From assembly GCA_965199875.1 (NCBI GenBank), contig OZ241346.1:1054001-1118000 (forward strand): DNA of 64,000 nucleotides, written 5' to 3'. How positions within the stretch are numbered: the stretch's first letter is position 1; each line of letters starts with the position of its first letter. Shown here one piece after another: positions 25,286 through 33,675 of this stretch. The notes under the pieces are model-generated. The model did not search any database and was not told the DNA's origin. It was given only the letters and a program-made list of their open reading frames with translations. The position numbers and the translations under genes were made by a program. This stretch comes from VXYL01 sp965199875. GTDB taxonomy: Bacteria; Pseudomonadota; Gammaproteobacteria; Pseudomonadales; Azotimanducaceae.

Positions 25286-26589
25286 CTGTCGACTCCTTGT
25301 CCGCCAGCCGCTGCCACCGTTGCCGTACCTTGGCCGGTCGCCGCCTGGGCGGACGGGTAGTAGACGAAGGTGTGCGTCACCCGCACGTCGCCGGTAGCCA
25401 GAGGCGTTTCGCCGTCGAACGCGGGACGGTAGCGGGCGCGTTTCACGGCGCGCCGAACCTTGAAGTCCATCAAGTCCTTCGGCTCGGAACGCAGCGTGTC
25501 GATGCGGCTGACGAGGCCGCGTTCGTCGACATCGATGGAAAGCTCCACAACGCCCGACCGAGCCGCGTCGGCACCGATTCCCTCGGGCGTCTGCGGATTC
25601 CTCGGCAGCGGCATGTAGAGCGGCGTCGGCGCGTTGAACGTGCGCTCGCGCAGCGACGGGTCTTCGGCCAGCAGTTGCCAAACCCCACGGTACAGGGACT
25701 TGGCGCGGCGATGCTTCTCGAACATCAGGAACCAGTCGCCGAGTTCCAGCATCGCCTTGGCCACTTCCTTGTTGTCGGCGTCGCCCTTGCCTTGGACGAC
25801 GTTCACCACTTCGATCAACGCCCGCTCGCCATTGGCGAAGCTGTTGACGCTGGCGGCGTTCACGCCACGGTACTGGAAGCCCGTGTAGGAGCCGAAGGCG
25901 GTGTTGGAACCGTTGCGACGACGGGTGTAGAAGGGCGGGAAGCGTTCGTTTCGATAGGTCGCGGCGAAACTGCGCAAAGCGCGCACCCGGGCCGCGTGAT
26001 CCCTGCCAAGATGCGTCTTCGCCACGCCTGCCGCGTGCTCGTAGAGCGCCCGTGCCGAGAAGATGTTGTAGTTCGACATGTACCAGTCGGCCAGCGCGAA
26101 GACGCCCGGCAGCAGCTCTGGATGACTGCCGCCGTAGCGCCGCAGCAGGATGCCGTAGGCGTACTCGTGGCGGCTGTTGGCTTTCTTGACGTCGCCTTCC
26201 TTGGCCAGCAGGCGCGCTTCGCGGTAGACGATTTGCACCTGGCTGGGGTGGTGCAGGCCGTGGTTGACGCGGGTGACGTGCAGGGCGCGGTCGTAGGCAC
26301 GGAACGCGCCGACGGTGTCGCCAACCCCTGCCAGCGCATCGCCAAGCACCAGCAAGGGCCGCATCAGCGCCGGGTTGTAGCGGTTGGAGCGCCGCTCGAT
26401 GGAATCGATGGCCGACTCGACGATGTTGATGGCCTCCACGTGCTCCGCCAGGGAGGTTCGCCGCACGGCGGTTTCCACGGCTTCGCGCTCGGCCGGCGTC
26501 AGCTGCTCGAGGTCGCTGGCGGCAAGCGCGGGCATGCACGCTGCCAAGAGCAGCGCGGACGCCAGTTTGGCCCGATTCTTCGACATCAT
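25282..26589 (-). CDS. TPR protein with TonB-like C-terminal domain, first gene of the operon
   Basis: A 435-residue exported protein and first gene of the ten-gene unit. The N-terminus KLASALLLAACMPALA is a signal with a possible lipobox (LAAC). Residues about 60-290 form TPR-like helices (MRPLLVLGDALAGVGDTVGA, LGDWFLMFEKHRRAKSLYRG). The last 90 residues (VELSIDVDERGLVSRIDTLR, RRAVKRARYRPAFDGETPLA, THTFVYY) match the TonB/TolA C-terminal pattern, the part of TonB that contacts outer-membrane partners. There is no anchoring helix. An ExbB/ExbD-like motor elsewhere in the same operon makes this suggestive. It starts at 26589, with another ATG 3 bases later. Confidence 0.8.
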   Translation of the reverse strand: MMSKNRAKLASALLLAACMPALAASDLEQLTPAEREAVETAVRRTSLAEHVEAINIVESAIDSIERRSNRYNPALMRPLLVLGDALAGVGDTVGAFRAYDRALHVTRVNHGLHHPSQVQIVYREARLLAKEGDVKKANSRHEYAYGILLRRYGGSHPELLPGVFALADWYMSNYNIFSARALYEHAAGVAKTHLGRDHAARVRALRSFAATYRNERFPPFYTRRRNGSNTAFGSYTGFQYRGVNAASVNSFANGERALIEVVNVVQGKGDADNKEVAKAMLELGDWFLMFEKHRRAKSLYRGVWQLLAEDPSLRERTFNAPTPLYMPLPRNPQTPEGIGADAARSGVVELSIDVDERGLVSRIDTLRSEPKDLMDFKVRRAVKRARYRPAFDGETPLATGDVRVTHTFVYYPSAQAATGQGTATVAAAGGQGVDR

Positions 26590-26731
26590 GCGCCACACCC
26601 TGCGCCGCACCGCCAGCAATGGCTTGGATTCGCGGCGTTCGGCCAAGTTCCTCAATGCCTGTTCGCCGTCAGTGGATGATGGCGAGTGTCCGCGCCACGG
26701 CGGGCACAGTCAAGCGGTGTTCCATCACCGG

Positions 26732-26761
26732 AGCCCGCAAGCGGGCTGGCGGAATTCCGCC
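26732..26761. terminator. Two adjacent palindromes between phyH-like gene and the operon
   Basis: AGCCCGC (26732-26738) pairs with GCGGGCT (26741-26747), and GGCGG (26748-26752) with CCGCC (26757-26761) around AATT. They begin 15 bases after the stop of the dioxygenase gene on the minus strand. No T-run is present, so a terminator role is possible but unproven; they may also be regulatory for the operon start about 150 bases on. The remaining 187-base gap holds no gene I can support. Confidence 0.4.
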
Positions 26762-26776
26762 GTCAGGCGCTTGGCG

Positions 26777-27700
26777 TCAGGCCGCTTGTTCGGCGCGCAT
26801 CACCTCCACTTGATCCTTCGGCACGTAGAAGTACGACCCCGGCCGGAAGTCGTAGCCCAGATCGCCAAGCAGCCGCCGTTGTCGCGGCGTGCCGCGTTGC
26901 GCGGCGGCGGGGATGGCGTCGTAGTCGTAGCAGCGCATCCACAGCTGGCAGTAGTTGTACAGCAGCACCTTGCGCGGCCGGCCGGATTCGTTGCGCGACG
27001 GGCCGTGCCAGAGCGCATGGGGAAACAGATAGACGTCGCCGGCCTTGCCCGTCAGCTGCGCGGCGCCGGGCGAGTAGGGGGTCACCGCGCTCAATCCCGG
27101 GCGCGTGTCGCCGTGGCCGCCGGCCCAGCCCAGGTTGGGGTACGGCGCGCGTTCTCCCTTGTAGGGAATCTGCCGCAGGTGGCTGCCGGGGAACACCGTC
27201 AGATTGCCGCTGTCCGGCTGCTCGACGTCGGTGAGCAGGAACATCGCCTTCATGGCCAGCGGCGGGCTGGAATCCTGCAAGCGCATCACGCGCAGCGATT
27301 CGCCGCCGTCGGTGTGGGTGTAGCCGGGAAACTTGGGGTCCGCCGGGCGCACGATGGCCTGGGTCATGGAGAGCAGGACGTACGGCCCCATGATGTCGAC
27401 GATGTAGTCGAACACCGGCGATGCGTCGATCAGATCCATGAACGCCTGGTGGTAGTCGAGCAGATCCCGGCGGTCCATGAAGCCGCCCGGGTCCCGGTCC
27501 CGGGCGTGTTCCTGCCAGGAGTAGTGGCCGATGGGCAGCTCCCTGCCCTGGCGCGGGTCCGGCTCCCAGCCGGGGATGCCGCGAATGCGGTCCATCTCGG
27601 CGGAGAAGAAAGCCACTTGATCGGCGTCGAGCGCGCCCTGCAAGTGCAAATAGCCGTCGGTTTGCCACTGGCGGCGTTCCTCGGTGGTCAGCGTGTGCAT
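26777..27700 (-). CDS. Phytanoyl-CoA dioxygenase family protein
   Basis: A 307-residue Fe(II)/2-oxoglutarate dioxygenase of the PhyH family, which hydroxylates small molecules in the cytoplasm. The N-terminus LTTEERRQWQTDGYLHLQGA is typical. The iron ligands are visible as His-x-Asp in GYTHTDGG (about residue 125) and the distal His in FPHALWHGPSRN, with Arg in the same segment suited to bind 2-oxoglutarate. The substrate cannot be read. Its ribosome site AGGGAG overlaps the stop of the amidohydrolase gene 10 bases upstream, so the two form one unit, perhaps with the carnitine-dehydrogenase-like gene. Such enzymes are numerous in marine bacteria with organic-compound catabolism. Confidence 0.88.
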   Translation of the reverse strand: MHTLTTEERRQWQTDGYLHLQGALDADQVAFFSAEMDRIRGIPGWEPDPRQGRELPIGHYSWQEHARDRDPGGFMDRRDLLDYHQAFMDLIDASPVFDYIVDIMGPYVLLSMTQAIVRPADPKFPGYTHTDGGESLRVMRLQDSSPPLAMKAMFLLTDVEQPDSGNLTVFPGSHLRQIPYKGERAPYPNLGWAGGHGDTRPGLSAVTPYSPGAAQLTGKAGDVYLFPHALWHGPSRNESGRPRKVLLYNYCQLWMRCYDYDAIPAAAQRGTPRQRRLLGDLGYDFRPGSYFYVPKDQVEVMRAEQAA

Positions 27701-27710
27701 GATCGACTCC

Positions 27711-28886
27711 CTAAATGCCGTACAACGCCTTGACGTTGTCGTGGGTGATCTTGTTGCGTTCCGCTTCCGGCACTCCGTCGAAGATCTCGTCCAGCACTTC
27801 CGTGGAACACGGCCAGGTGGAGTCCACGTGCGGATAGTCCGAGCCCCACATCAGGTTGTCGAGGCCGATGAGCTCCCGGGTCAGCACCGCCGGGCGGTCG
27901 TCCTCGATGGTGGCGTAGAACTGCCGTCGCCAGACGTCGTGCGGGCGCTCGCCGGTGAAGTCCTGGTTTCTGAAGCGGTGTTCGCGCAGCAGCCCTTGGT
28001 CCACCCGGTCCAGCCAGTGGGCGATCCAGCCGGCGTTGAACTCGCCGACGACGAACTTCAAGCGCGGATGCCGGGCGGCGACGCCGCGGCACATCAAGTC
28101 CACCAGGGTGCGTTGGATGGTGCCGGGCGTGGCCGCGTAGTTGGCGGTTTCGTCCTGCGGCAGCGGGCTCTTCTGCCGATAGCGGGCGGGAACGTAGGCA
28201 TTGGTGCCGACGTGCATGGAGAGCGGAAAGTTCGCTTCCTCCGCGAGCGCCCAGACCGGCTCGTAGCAGGCGTCCTTGTAGGGGCGTTCCGGCGGCGCCG
28301 CGCAAGGGATGCAGCCGCCCTTGAAGCCCTTCTTGATCACCCGCTGCAGTTCTTCGACGGCGGCTTGCGGATCTTGGACGGGTATGGCGGCAAGGCCGAA
28401 CAAGCGCCCGTTGGAGGCGGCCGCGTAGTCGTGCAGCCAGTCGTTGTAGTTCTTCTGGCAGGCAACCAGCAGCTCGGTGTTCTCGAAGCTGAAGAGGCCG
28501 AAGAAGCCAGGGTAGAGAAACTCGGCGCCGATGCCGTCTTCGTCCTGGTCCTCGTGTCGATGGGCGCCGTCGCGAATGCCGGCGCGCAGGCCGTCGTAGC
28601 CCTTGGCGAGAATGCGCTTGGCTTCGTCGTCGCGCATGTCGTCCACCTCCGGCTTGTGCCCCGGACGCCGCTGCAAGTCTAGGCCCTGGCGCTTCCTCAT
28701 GCCGGCAAAGCCCATGCGCCGCCGGACCCCGCGCGGGCCTTTGGCCGGGATGATGATCGAGTCGTCCACGGTGCCAGCGCCGACGATCCTCGGCGCGTCG
28801 TCGCCGAAGCGTTCCGGCAGGCCGATGAAGACATCCTCGTGTTCGACCACGTGGGAATCGGCGGAAATCGGTTTCAGTGCGGTCAT
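27711..28886 (-). CDS. Amidohydrolase family 2 (metal-dependent hydrolase)
   Basis: A 391-residue TIM-barrel hydrolase or decarboxylase of the amidohydrolase-2 family. The N-terminal ISADSHVVEHEDVF keeps the metal-binding region in the reduced form (D-x-H) seen in this family. Further marks are FPLSMHVGTNAYVP (metal His), LKFVVGEFNAGWIAHWLDR and the C-terminal LMWGSDYPHVDSTWP, whose Asp is the usual catalytic residue. I choose ATG 28886 because GGGGA precedes it by 6 bases; a TTG 12 bases upstream is in frame. The product may be a decarboxylase or a ring-opening hydrolase; the sequence does not tell which. It is co-transcribed with the PhyH gene. Confidence 0.86.
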   Translation of the reverse strand: MTALKPISADSHVVEHEDVFIGLPERFGDDAPRIVGAGTVDDSIIIPAKGPRGVRRRMGFAGMRKRQGLDLQRRPGHKPEVDDMRDDEAKRILAKGYDGLRAGIRDGAHRHEDQDEDGIGAEFLYPGFFGLFSFENTELLVACQKNYNDWLHDYAAASNGRLFGLAAIPVQDPQAAVEELQRVIKKGFKGGCIPCAAPPERPYKDACYEPVWALAEEANFPLSMHVGTNAYVPARYRQKSPLPQDETANYAATPGTIQRTLVDLMCRGVAARHPRLKFVVGEFNAGWIAHWLDRVDQGLLREHRFRNQDFTGERPHDVWRRQFYATIEDDRPAVLTRELIGLDNLMWGSDYPHVDSTWPCSTEVLDEIFDGVPEAERNKITHDNVKALYGI

Positions 28887-29009
28887 TTGCGTCCCCAAGC
28901 AACTGGCGTACGCAACTTTCGCGCAAGTGCGCTGCGATGTCCAATACGTTCGCGGGTGCGCCTTGCGGATCGCCGCCGCCAGCGCACGTTCATGCCGCCG
29001 ACCGCCTGC

Positions 29010-30023
29010 TCAAGAGCCACCCCGGGGTTCGGCCAACCGGGAGGCGATGCGGCGTTCGTGCCTGGCCAGCATTTCGCCGGCGCCCACCCGATGGCGTTGC
29101 AGGGCGCGCATGATGTCGATCAGGCAGCGGTCGCGCAGCCGCTCCAGTTCCTTGACGGTGCGCCCGGCGGCCTGCGCCTCCGTGCCGCTGGCCACCTTGT
29201 CGATCAGCGCTTCGCTGAGCTCCGGCGCTTCCAGCTTCGTCCACGGCAGCTTCAGCGCGGGGCCGAACTGGCGCATGAACGCCCTCATTCCCTGGTCGCC
29301 GCCGGCCAGGTGGAACGCCAGAAACGTGCCCATGAAGGCCCAGCGCAGGCCCGGGCCGTAGGCGATGGCGGCGTCGAGCTCATCGGTGCTGGCGACGTCC
29401 TGGTCGACGAGATGCAGCGCTTCGCGCCAAAGCGCTTCCTGCAGCCGGTCGGAGAGAAACCCCGGCACCTCCTTGCGCACTCTCAGCGGCTGCATTCCCA
29501 GTTGCGCGTAGAACGCGCAGGCGCGCTCGACGCTGGCCGCCGTGGTCTGCTGGCCGCCGAGCACCTCCACCAGCGGCAGCAGGTAGACGGGGTTGAAAGG
29601 ATGGCCCACCACGATGCGCTGGGGATGGCGGCAGTCTGCCTGGAACTCGCTGGGCAGGAGCCCCGAAGTGCTGGAAGCGACGATCGTCCGTGGCGGCGCG
29701 GCCGCATCGATCTGCGCGACCACGCGGCGCTTCACGTCCAGCCGCTCGGGGGCGCTTTCCTGTACGAAGTCCGCGTTCGCGCAGGCCTCTTCCAACGTCT
29801 CCACGCAGCGCAGGCGCTGTTGACTGGCGCCTGGCAGCAGCCCCAGCTCCTCGAGCGCGGGCCAGGCGTTGGCGACCGCGGCGCGCAGCCTCGACTGCCA
29901 GCCCGGCGCGACGTCCCAGGCCACCGCGTCCTTGCCGTGGGCGAGCACGCGGGCAGCCCAGCCGGCGCCGATGACGCCGGCGCCGATGATCGCGACCGTG
30001 CGGACTTCAGGAGTGCGGGCCAC
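29010..30023 (-). CDS. 3-hydroxyacyl-CoA dehydrogenase family, carnitine-dehydrogenase-like
   Basis: A 337-residue NAD-dependent dehydrogenase. The Rossmann motif is VAIIGAGVIGAGWAAR near the N-terminus. IVASSTSGLLPSEFQ and IVVGHPFNPVYLLPLVEVLGG are the conserved catalytic segment, with the His of GHPFNP. VPGFLSDRLQEALWREALHL and AIAYGPGLRWAFMGTF are the C-terminal helical domain. Length and the segment YGPGLRWAFMG favour the L-carnitine 3-dehydrogenase subgroup over fatty-acid oxidation enzymes, so carnitine degradation is likely but not certain. It starts with GTG at 30023, divergent from the sulfotransferase gene. About 120 bases separate its stop from the amidohydrolase start. Confidence 0.82.
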   Translation of the reverse strand: MARTPEVRTVAIIGAGVIGAGWAARVLAHGKDAVAWDVAPGWQSRLRAAVANAWPALEELGLLPGASQQRLRCVETLEEACANADFVQESAPERLDVKRRVVAQIDAAAPPRTIVASSTSGLLPSEFQADCRHPQRIVVGHPFNPVYLLPLVEVLGGQQTTAASVERACAFYAQLGMQPLRVRKEVPGFLSDRLQEALWREALHLVDQDVASTDELDAAIAYGPGLRWAFMGTFLAFHLAGGDQGMRAFMRQFGPALKLPWTKLEAPELSEALIDKVASGTEAQAAGRTVKELERLRDRCLIDIMRALQRHRVGAGEMLARHERRIASRLAEPRGGS

Positions 30024-30208
30024 TTGCTTGGCGTATGGCTTGGGTTCGCGTAGCTGACAGCAACGCTGCGCTTGGCGTCAAGGGCTGGCGCCTCGCGGCG
30101 CCCACGACCCGGCCCTGGGCGTCGTGCTGCGCCCGCGCAAGCGTGCTACGGTTTCGTTCAACGTTGGCTGGGGTCATTGCCGTTGCTGCTTTCCGGTCGA
30201 GTATCGAG

Positions 30209-30898
30209 ATGGCGCATGGCCAGGTGGCGCCGCGCACCGCGCAGAAGACGAGCCGCGTCGTGATCGTGTCGCATCGCCATCGGTTCATCTTCTTCGCCGT
30301 GCCGAGAACCGCCAGCCACGCGATTCGCGCCGCGCTCGGGCCGTTCCTCGGCGACGAGGACTGGCAGCAGGAAGCGCTGCGGCTCGGAGTGTCGAGCCCG
30401 ATTCCGGCCTTGGCGCGGATTGGCCATGGCCACGTCACGGTGCGGCAGGCGCGGTCGAGTCTGCCACCGGCGGTCTGGCGCAGCTACTTCAAGTTCGCGC
30501 TGGTGCGCAATCCCTTCGACCGCTACGTATCGGTTTGCGCGATGCTGAACAAGCGGAATCCCGGCTACGTCGGCAGCGAAAGGACGTTCATGAAGCGGGC
30601 GCTCGGCGTCTCCCGTTTCCAGCGCCGCGTGCTGGTTCGTCCGCAGGCGGAGCTGCTTGCCGACGACGGCGGTTGCGTGGCGCTGGACTTCGTCGGCCGC
30701 TACGAAGAGCTGCCCTCCTGCTTTGTCGAAGCATGCCGTCGGGTGGGCATTGCCGAGGCGCCGCTGGGCGTCGACAACGCTGCCGACCACCGCCCCTGGA
30801 TCGACTACTACGACGACGAACTGGCGCGTGCCGTGGCGGCGTTCTACGCTCGCGACTTCGCCTTGTTCGACTACCCGCCGACCTTGCCATGCGCTTGA
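30209..30898 (+). CDS. Sulfotransferase family protein
   Basis: A 229-residue protein of the Sulfotransfer_2 type, which moves sulfate from PAPS to a hydroxyl or amine. The 5'-phosphosulfate loop is FFAVPRTASHAIRAALGP and the 3'-phosphate site FALVRNPFDRYVSVCAMLN. These follow VIVSHRHRF, the usual first strand. The frame is open further upstream, to 30035, but that part has no family features, so ATG 30209 is preferred; the upstream ribosome site is weak. It overlaps the next gene by 10 bases. With a hydroxylase partner, it may modify a peptide or small metabolite. Confidence 0.78.
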   Translation: MAHGQVAPRTAQKTSRVVIVSHRHRFIFFAVPRTASHAIRAALGPFLGDEDWQQEALRLGVSSPIPALARIGHGHVTVRQARSSLPPAVWRSYFKFALVRNPFDRYVSVCAMLNKRNPGYVGSERTFMKRALGVSRFQRRVLVRPQAELLADDGGCVALDFVGRYEELPSCFVEACRRVGIAEAPLGVDNAADHRPWIDYYDDELARAVAAFYARDFALFDYPPTLPCA

Positions 30899-31836
30899 GC
30901 AAGCCGTTCATCCGCCTGCCGCGGCGATTCGACGCGGCGCGGCTGGCTGCCGAGGCGCAGCAGTTTCCGGCGCAGACGTGGATGCCGCATCCGAGCGGCA
31001 TGGTCGGCAACTCGGCGATCGCGCTGATCTCCAGCGGCGGCGGCGACAACGACTCCTTCGCCGGCGAAAAGCGCGAAACGCCCCACCTGGCGCGCTGCCC
31101 GTACATCCGCCAGGTGATGGCCAGCTTCGGCGAAGTACTGTCGCGGTCGCGGCTGATGAGGCTGGAGGCAGGGTGCGAAGTAGGGCTGCACGTGGACTTC
31201 AACTACCACTGGTTCTCCCGCGTGCGCATTCACATTCCGGTGCTGACGCAGCCGCAAGTGGCCTTCCACTGCGGCCCGGAGCGTCTGCACATGCGCGCCG
31301 GCGAGTGCTGGATCTTCGACTCCTGGTGCCGCCATCGGGTGGTCAACGCGGGTGCCTCGGAGCGCATCCACCTGGTCATCGACACCGCAGGTTCGTCGCG
31401 CTTCTGGAAGCAGGTGGCGGCGGTTGAGAACCTGCCCGCCGAGGCCGTCGGCAGCGCCGCTCAGCTGCTGCCCTTTCGTCCGCAGCAAGAGGTTGAACTG
31501 CGCTTGGAACGGCGCAGCGAGTCGACGGTGATGGCACCCGGGGAATGTTCAGCGCTGGTCGAAGACCTGATTGCCGACTTCCTGGCCAATCCGGGCAACG
31601 AACCCGAGCTCGCCGCCGCCTACGCCTCGCTGCTGCGCGGCTTCGCCCAGGACTGGCGCGAACTGTGGCTGCTGCACGGCGACGACGCGGGCGGCTTTGC
31701 CGACTACCGGGCGTTGATCGAAACCACGCGGGCGCGCCTGCATCCGAACCGGCGAGCGCTGACCACGGCCAGCAACGGCATCGGCGTCAACGCGGTCTTC
31801 GTGCAGCGCGTGCTCAACGCGGCGTTGTGCGAATAG
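30889..31836 (+). CDS. Aspartyl/asparaginyl beta-hydroxylase-like dioxygenase
   Basis: A 315-residue protein. Residues about 60-165 form the double-stranded beta-helix of Asp/Asn hydroxylases: LEAGCEVGLHVDFNYHWFS contains the iron-binding His-x-Asp, RIHIPVLTQPQVAFHCG the core, and WCRHRVVNAG the distal His. Arg in ERIHLVID is placed to bind 2-oxoglutarate. The remaining 130 residues (EDLIADFLANPGNEPELAAA, FAQDWRELWLLHGDD) are helical and extend beyond the enzyme fold, possibly a substrate-recruiting part. The ATG at 30889 lies inside the sulfotransferase end, so both are made together. Substrate unknown; there is no peptide precursor next to it. Confidence 0.8.
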   Translation: MRLSKPFIRLPRRFDAARLAAEAQQFPAQTWMPHPSGMVGNSAIALISSGGGDNDSFAGEKRETPHLARCPYIRQVMASFGEVLSRSRLMRLEAGCEVGLHVDFNYHWFSRVRIHIPVLTQPQVAFHCGPERLHMRAGECWIFDSWCRHRVVNAGASERIHLVIDTAGSSRFWKQVAAVENLPAEAVGSAAQLLPFRPQQEVELRLERRSESTVMAPGECSALVEDLIADFLANPGNEPELAAAYASLLRGFAQDWRELWLLHGDDAGGFADYRALIETTRARLHPNRRALTTASNGIGVNAVFVQRVLNAALCE

Positions 31837-31863
31837 CCGTCAATGCCTCGGCCAGGCTGGCCG

Positions 31864-32775
31864 TCACTTCAAGCTGGCGAGAAACTCCAGCGTTCGCTCG
31901 TAGGCGCCGTCTTCGACGTCCATGATGGCGGCGTTGAAGTCCGTCACGCCGGCGTTGCGGAAGCGGTCGATCTCGCCGCGCAAGGCGTTTTCGTCGCCGA
32001 GGATGGCGATGTCCGCGGGGCCGTCGACGCCTTCGCGATCCAGCATGGCCCGGTACGACGGCAGCTGTCCGTAGATGGCGAGGGATTGCGCGACGCGCTG
32101 GCGGGCCGCGTCCGGCTGGCGGGTGAGCGCAATGGGCACGCCGCCGACGACGGTGGGCGCGCCTCGGCCCGCGGACTGCGCCGCCGCGGCGAGCCGGGCG
32201 ACGACGTGCCGCTCCATGGTCTTCGGCCCCACCATCCAGGTGTTGGTGCCGTCGGCCAGTTCCCCGGCGACGCGCAGCATCAGCGGCCCCAGCGCCGCCA
32301 CCACCGTTGGCACCGGCTTGGCGCCCGGCACCGCAAGCGTGACGCCGCCAAGCCGATACTGTTCGCCTTGATAGGCAACGGCTTCGCCGCGCAAGAGCGG
32401 CATCAGGACGTCCAGGTATTCGCGCATGTGGCTGGCCGGCTTGTCGTAGGAAAGCCCGAGCATGTTCTCGATGACGACCTTGTGCGACAGGCCGATGCCC
32501 AGCGTGAAGCGGTTGCCGGTGGCGGCAGCGGCGGTGAGCGCCTGCTGCGCCAACGCCGTCGGATGGCGCGGATAGGTTGGCGTGACCGCGGTGCCAAGGC
32601 CGATGCGCGGCACTTCGCGCCCGACGATGGACAGCGTGGAGATGGCGTCGAAGGAGAAGATGTTCGCCATCCACAGGTTGTCGAGGCCGGCCGCTTCGAC
32701 GCGCCGCGCCGCCTCCACCACGTCGTCGATGCCGCCGTCGCCGCCGGTCGCGCCGAGCATTACGCCTATCCGCAC
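31864..32775 (-). CDS. LLM-class flavin-dependent oxidoreductase
   Basis: A 303-residue luciferase-like monooxygenase-fold protein using FMN or F420. Family marks are MRIGVMLGATGGDG at the start, LDNLWMANIFSFDAISTL, IGLGTAVTPTYPRHPTALAQ, FTLGIGLSHKVVIENMLG, PTVVAALGPLMLRVAGELAD and GTNTWMVGP. These are typical of the subgroup often annotated as F420-dependent in actinobacteria and also found in marine proteobacteria. It starts with GTG at 32775, behind GGGAGG. The gene is convergent with the hydroxylase gene (28-base gap). The reaction cannot be deduced. Confidence 0.87.
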   Translation of the reverse strand: MRIGVMLGATGGDGGIDDVVEAARRVEAAGLDNLWMANIFSFDAISTLSIVGREVPRIGLGTAVTPTYPRHPTALAQQALTAAAATGNRFTLGIGLSHKVVIENMLGLSYDKPASHMREYLDVLMPLLRGEAVAYQGEQYRLGGVTLAVPGAKPVPTVVAALGPLMLRVAGELADGTNTWMVGPKTMERHVVARLAAAAQSAGRGAPTVVGGVPIALTRQPDAARQRVAQSLAIYGQLPSYRAMLDREGVDGPADIAILGDENALRGEIDRFRNAGVTDFNAAIMDVEDGAYERTLEFLASLK

Positions 32776-32860
32776 AAGAACCTCCCGTTGCCTTGCTTAA
32801 GCTGGAACGCCGTAGAAACGCGCATCCTAGCAGACACGGGTCGGCAACCTTCTCGGTCTC

Positions 32861-32887
32861 AAGCGTGGCAAGCGTGGCAAGCGTGGA
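32861..32887 (+). repeat. Three tandem copies of a nine-base unit
   Basis: AAGCGTGGC occurs at 32861-32869 and 32870-32878, and AAGCGTGGA at 32879-32887, in the 183-base gap between the divergent flavin oxidoreductase and O-methyltransferase genes. It could be a slippage product or a regulator site; no clear promoter hexamers were found beside it. Confidence 0.6.
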
Positions 32888-32958
32888 GCGCGGTATGGCG
32901 AACGCTGGGCGAACTGCTTTAGCATGGCGGCGAAGCATCCACGGGACCTTGCGGCACC

Positions 32959-33624
32959 ATGTCCAGCCACACCATCGAACTCACCGATGCGCTGCACGAC
33001 TATCTGCTCCGCCTCGGCACGCGGGAATCCGCAGTGGCGCAGGAACTGCGCGCCGCGACGCGCTCTGCGACGAGCTGGCACCCGATGCAGATTTCCCCGG
33101 AGCAGGGCGCCTTCATGGCGCTGCTGATGCGCCTGCTTGCCGCCAAGCGCACCCTCGAAGTGGGCACCTTCACCGGCTACAGCGCCTTGGTGGTGGCGGA
33201 AGCCCTGCCCGCGGACGGCAAGGTGGTCGCCTGCGACGTTTCCGAGGAGTGGACCTCCGTCGGCAAGCGGTTCTGGGAGCGCGCCGGCGTTGCGGCGAAG
33301 ATCGATCTGCGCCTTGGTCCGGCGGTGGAAACGCTGGATTCGCTGATCGCCGGCGGAGCGTCCGGCAGCTTCGACTTCGCCTTCATCGACGCCGACAAGG
33401 CCAACTACGACGCCTACTACGAACGCTGCCTGACGCTGCTTCGCCCGGCTGGCGTGGTAGGCATCGACAACGTGCTCTGGGGCGGGCGGGTGATCGACGA
33501 GACCGCCGACGACGAAGACACCTTGGCCATTCGCGCCCTGAACGCCAAGGTGGCCGCGGACCGCCGGGTCGATGCGGCGATGCTGCCCATCGGCGACGGC
33601 CTGACCTTGGCGGTGAAGCGCTAA
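32959..33624 (+). CDS. Class I SAM-dependent O-methyltransferase
   Basis: A 221-residue methyltransferase of the catechol/caffeoyl-CoA type (Methyltransf_3), cytoplasmic. The SAM site is RTLEVGTFTGYSALVVAEAL. KVVACDVSEEWTSVGKRFW continues the fold, and FDFAFIDADKANYDAYYERC has the metal-binding Asp typical of this group. GVVGIDNVLWGGRVID supplies the remaining metal residues. Length and motif order match bacterial members that methylate catechols or other small molecules. It is followed after 51 bases by a dehydrogenase in the same direction. ATG 32959 starts immediately at the conserved N-terminal helix. Confidence 0.92.
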   Translation: MSSHTIELTDALHDYLLRLGTRESAVAQELRAATRSATSWHPMQISPEQGAFMALLMRLLAAKRTLEVGTFTGYSALVVAEALPADGKVVACDVSEEWTSVGKRFWERAGVAAKIDLRLGPAVETLDSLIAGGASGSFDFAFIDADKANYDAYYERCLTLLRPAGVVGIDNVLWGGRVIDETADDEDTLAIRALNAKVAADRRVDAAMLPIGDGLTLAVKR

Positions 33625-33675
33625 AGGCGGCAGACAAACCAACCAGACCAACAGCAAAGGAGCTGGAAGACCAAG

